Shown here: positions 7,344-9,138 of the stretch, piece after piece
Layout of the letters: each line of letters opens with the position of its first letter
How positions within the stretch are numbered: position 1 is the first letter of the stretch
Source: Rhodospirillaceae bacterium
GTDB lineage: Bacteria; Pseudomonadota; Alphaproteobacteria; MPNO01; UBA2964
Length of the DNA: 9,138 nucleotides
Direction: 5' to 3'
Assembly: GCA_002724505.1 (NCBI GenBank)
Contig: PBOV01000014.1
Coordinates: 28,568-37,705 of the forward strand
Notes under the pieces: model-generated
The model's database searches: none
What the model was told of the DNA's origin: nothing
What the model saw: only the letters and a program-made list of their open reading frames with translations
Program-made: the position numbers and the translations under genes

Positions 7344-7634
7344 ATGTTTAGACGGCTTGGCCCCGCAACAGATATACTTAATGATATAGCTTTTATTGAG
7401 TCAATTTTTCGTGAACGTTTTCAGATTGAAAAAAAAGATATAATTCTGGTCTCTGAAGATCGAAGCACGACGCTTGGCTTTCCACCGTATGAAACTAATA
7501 TAATCTTTTGGAAGGATAACATTCGTTATCGGCATAAAATTTTTTTGCGGATTGGCGATGTGAAGCATGAAGACGTTCCCGTTAGCTGGTTGTTGCCGTC
7601 ACTAGAGGATAACGGGGAGGGTGATTGTTGTTAG
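7344..7634 (+). CDS. Small protein of unknown function ending in Cys-Cys
   Basis: This is a 96-residue soluble protein with no signal peptide or membrane helix. It has a helical N-terminus (1-30), a central stretch GFPPYETNIIFWKDNIRYRH (45-64), a DVPVSWLLPSL segment (77-87) and an acidic tail ending DNGEGDCC, with the only two cysteines at positions 95 and 96. From memory the pattern PP.ET..I.FW...RH..K.F followed by a D-P-x-x-W-L segment resembles small uncharacterised proteins sometimes found near CobW/COG0523 genes. I cannot verify that here, and no function is established. The terminal Cys pair could bind a metal or act in redox. The ATG has AGGTAG (7331-7336) seven bases upstream, and an in-frame TAG directly precedes it. 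It is divergent from the dehydrogenase-GTPase unit. Confidence 0.75.
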   Translation: MFRRLGPATDILNDIAFIESIFRERFQIEKKDIILVSEDRSTTLGFPPYETNIIFWKDNIRYRHKIFLRIGDVKHEDVPVSWLLPSLEDNGEGDCC

Positions 7635-7635
7635 A

Positions 7636-7672
7636 TCTATTTTGGAAGGTCTTCCTTGATAGTTTTTTTTTT
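7636..7672 (+). terminator. Probable intrinsic terminator after the small-protein gene
   Basis: An imperfect inverted repeat starts two bases after the stop codon. CTAT (7637-7640) pairs with ATAG (7659-7662), and inside it GGAA (7644-7647) pairs with TTCC (7652-7655) around GGTC. A run of ten T follows immediately (7663-7672). The stem is AT-rich and interrupted, so its strength is uncertain, but the position and T run are right. It would separate the small gene from the binding-protein-fold gene. Confidence 0.5.
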
Positions 7673-7693
7673 GTTAAATAGCGTTGCGTGATT

Positions 7694-7708
7694 ATAGTTT
7701 TTAACTAT
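7694..7708. promoter_or_regulatory. Operator-like dyad upstream of the binding-protein-fold gene
   Basis: ATAGTT-N3-AACTAT is a perfect 6-bp inverted repeat centred about 54 bases before the ATG at 7755. It overlaps a weak promoter-like pair, TTGCGT (7684-7689) and TATTTT (7706-7711) at 16-base spacing. A regulator or the promoter itself could explain it. It is short and AT-rich, so chance is possible. Confidence 0.3.
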
Positions 7709-7754
7709 TTTGTGTTCTAAACGCCACTTCGGCTAATAGGGAGAAGAGGAACAA

Positions 7755-8663
7755 ATGACGGTTAATGGAACACCGCTGAAATTAGCAGTAATGAACGCCG
7801 TGCATGACTTGCCAGTGCTAGTCGCGCGCGATGAGGGTTTTTTCAAAGATGAGGGGCTCGATATTGAGTTTGTTACAACCCCCGGTATGGCGCAGGTAAC
7901 AACGTCCCACACGGTAAAGTTTGACTCAGTATTTGAGCGGCCGCTTGACTCTGTATACAACGAAGGCGGGATTGACCAATTTCGTATGTGTGAATGGGGT
8001 ATTGTTAAACGTGCCGTAGAGGCAGAGGCTGGTGGTTTGCGCTCCCGAAAAATTGTTTCACTCGGTGCTTCTATGTCAAAGTTTGCAATTGTTGTTAGCC
8101 CGGACTCAAATTGTTACGAGCCGGAAATGCTTAAGGGTAAACCTATTGCGGTAACTCCGAATAATGGCTCTCATTTTGTTACGTTAAAAATGATTGAAGG
8201 GTTTTTGGCAAAAGAGCATGTCAAGGTTACCAACGCTGGATCCATGCCGCAACGCATTGAGGCGCTCAAAAAGGGCGAAGTCGCTGCGGTAAGCTTAATG
8301 GAGCCGTGGATTAGCGTTGCCGAGAAGGAGGGTCTTCGCATTTTGATGGAAGCGCACTCTACTCGCGCCGAAGCGGCTGGCGATGATCTTGATGGTCCAA
8401 CGCTTGCGGCCATGTTTCGCGCGCAGGCTCGTGCTTGTGAGGTCCTCGCTAAAGATCCCACGCCTTATATTCATTACTTTGTAAATGAAACAGGTGGTCG
8501 TCTGGAAGAAAAAGACTTCCGCCATCAGCGTTTACTGCATGCGCCTCCACAGCCCTATACTCGTGAGCGGTGGGATGACACCTACAATTGGACCGTAGGT
8601 TGGGACATGACAATGGCGAATGCTAGTTATGAAGATATCGTGGATAATCGCGCATTTGAATAG
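7755..8663 (+). CDS. NMT1/SsuA-like substrate-binding-protein-fold protein without signal peptide
   Basis: This 302-residue protein opens with LKLAVMNAVHDLPVLVARDEGFFKDEGLDIEFV (8-40), the typical first strand-helix-strand of type 2 periplasmic binding proteins of the nitrate/sulfonate/NMT1 group. Later blocks fit the same fold: LKGKPIAVTPNNGSHF (126-141), then VKVTNAGSMPQRIEALKKGEVAAVSLMEPW (156-185). The N-terminus MTVNGTP has no signal peptide or lipobox, and no ABC permease or ATPase is nearby. It is therefore probably cytoplasmic and may be an enzyme or sensor. Cytoplasmic enzymes with this fold include DszB desulfinase, dihydroxyphthalate decarboxylase and THI5. Against DszB the GG-I motif looks partly kept (EGGID, 70-74), but the catalytic Cys position falls near Ala15-Val16. 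Cys79 in RMCEWG is a possible reactive residue. A purine-rich ribosome binding site (AGAGGA, 7745-7750) fixes the ATG. Confidence 0.8.
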   Translation: MTVNGTPLKLAVMNAVHDLPVLVARDEGFFKDEGLDIEFVTTPGMAQVTTSHTVKFDSVFERPLDSVYNEGGIDQFRMCEWGIVKRAVEAEAGGLRSRKIVSLGASMSKFAIVVSPDSNCYEPEMLKGKPIAVTPNNGSHFVTLKMIEGFLAKEHVKVTNAGSMPQRIEALKKGEVAAVSLMEPWISVAEKEGLRILMEAHSTRAEAAGDDLDGPTLAAMFRAQARACEVLAKDPTPYIHYFVNETGGRLEEKDFRHQRLLHAPPQPYTRERWDDTYNWTVGWDMTMANASYEDIVDNRAFE

Positions 8664-8666
8664 AGT

Positions 8667-8732
8667 GGGCATACATGCCCTCTGAACCCGTCGTTTTTAT
8701 ATTTTAATTTCAGGCTTGGTATCAGAGGGCAT
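8667..8732. other. Three-arm inverted repeat between convergent genes, possible bidirectional terminator
   Basis: GGGCAT (8667-8672) and ATGCCC (8675-8680) form one hairpin directly after the binding-protein-fold gene. ATGCCCTCTGA (8675-8685) is also a perfect 11-bp inverted match to TCAGAGGGCAT (8722-8732), which contains the last codons and TGA stop of the hydrolase gene. The middle arm can pair with either neighbour. A T-rich stretch (about 8693-8710) lies in the large loop. The likely role is ending transcription of one or both convergent genes. Confidence 0.45.
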
Positions 8733-9138
8733 CTAGAAAGGCTAAAACACGTTCTGGCGCGCTTCGGTCCGTCTGCTTGTCGACGGAAACATCCCAATAT
8801 TCTGAACCACTCGTGCATTCATGAAGATAGCGCGCGGCAGAAGTCGCATGAAAATTATCATTGCCGGGAATAATTAGAGTACGAATATCGAGTTTCATAA
8901 GATCCTCGGGCTCTGCACCAGGCGCCGTATCACGGTCGAATAGACCACGATACATATCAGTTACCATTGTGTGGTATTCGGCGGCGTCTAGATCGGCGTA
9001 GGCCTGAGCAAATTTCTCCGAATTTCGAATAGGCTGTCCCCACGGACCCCCACGGGGATCTCCCGAGAAGTTTTTTTTGTGGCTACGTACGAGTTCGACA
9101 ACAGCCGACAAACCTCTTTCTTGAACAAAAGATAGGTG
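8722..9138 (-). CDS. Alpha/beta hydrolase, C-terminal part (5' end outside window)
   Basis: The reading frame stays open to the window edge, so about 139 residues of the C-terminal part of a longer protein are present. The segment LDIRTLIIPGNDNFHATSAARYLHE resembles the alpha/beta hydrolase block (PTLIIPGxDDxxHP...SA..LA) that carries the late acidic residue and precedes the last strand. The nucleophile elbow and oxyanion region would be upstream and are not visible. The catalytic His expected near the C-terminus is not obvious: the last 25 residues (VSVDKQTDRSAPERVLAFLDAL) contain none, so it may be absent or replaced. An apparent TTG start at 9111 is probably internal, since codons continue upstream as HLSFVQERG. 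The gene converges on the binding-protein-fold gene with a 58-base gap. Hydrolase of unknown substrate; esterase, amidase or C-C hydrolase are all possible. Confidence 0.7.
   Translation of the reverse strand, partial: HLSFVQERGLSAVVELVRSHKKNFSGDPRGGPWGQPIRNSEKFAQAYADLDAAEYHTMVTDMYRGLFDRDTAPGAEPEDLMKLDIRTLIIPGNDNFHATSAARYLHECTSGSEYWDVSVDKQTDRSAPERVLAFLDAL

Noticed and set aside
7429..7436. A run of eight A in the small-protein gene as a programmed frameshift or sequencing error
   Set aside because: The frame gives a coherent protein on both sides of the run, with conserved-looking motifs downstream, so no frameshift is needed.
9071..9078. A run of eight T in the partial hydrolase as a frameshift site
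   Set aside because: The hydrolase frame is open and continuous through the run to the window edge. There is no alternative frame with better support.

Overview
The window holds one tRNA gene and nine protein-coding genes, one of them cut by the right edge. Nearly all of them look like accessory catabolic or redox functions, with no housekeeping operon. The CAT-anticodon tRNA, whose body resembles the tRNA-Ile2 (lysidine-modified) type I remember from alphaproteobacteria, together with moderate base composition and the mix of CoxL-like, luciferase-like, COG0523 and Rieske proteins, suggests an environmental, possibly marine, alphaproteobacterium. This placement is an inference from gene style, not a proven taxonomy.

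Layout. Positions 72-148 carry the tRNA. A two-gene plus-strand unit follows: a molybdopterin-binding subunit of the xanthine dehydrogenase/CO dehydrogenase family (334-2664), then a flavin-dependent monooxygenase of the NtaA/SnaA/DszA class (2674-4002) whose ribosome binding site overlaps the upstream stop codon. A four-gene minus-strand unit converges on it. Read in its own direction it is a zinc-type medium-chain alcohol dehydrogenase (7201-6095), a COG0523/CobW-type GTPase metal chaperone (6091-5096), a Rieske [2Fe-2S] ferredoxin (5011-4676) and a divergent carboxymuconolactone decarboxylase/AhpD-fold protein (4647-4099). Divergent from this unit is a small protein of unknown function ending in Cys-Cys (7344-7634). 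It is followed by a terminator-like element and a dyad that may be an operator. A periplasmic-binding-protein-fold protein without a signal peptide (7755-8663) then converges on a partial alpha/beta hydrolase (9138-8722).

How the genes may work together. The set reads as a pathway for oxidising an unidentified organic substrate: Mo-dependent hydroxylation, FMNH2-dependent monooxygenation, alcohol or aldehyde interconversion, hydrolysis and ferredoxin electron transfer. The usual partners are missing from the window: no FAD or [2Fe-2S] subunit for the Mo protein, no flavin reductase for the monooxygenase, and no oxygenase for the Rieske ferredoxin. The GTPase starts three nucleotides after the dehydrogenase stop and in the same reading frame, which suggests that it may serve the metal site of that dehydrogenase. 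The binding-protein-fold gene beside a DszA-class monooxygenase recalls the DszB desulfinase fold, but the catalytic cysteine is not conserved.

No insertion sequence, integrase, CRISPR array or rRNA was seen. Non-coding gaps are all shorter than 300 bases. Positions 1-71 contain nothing I can assign.
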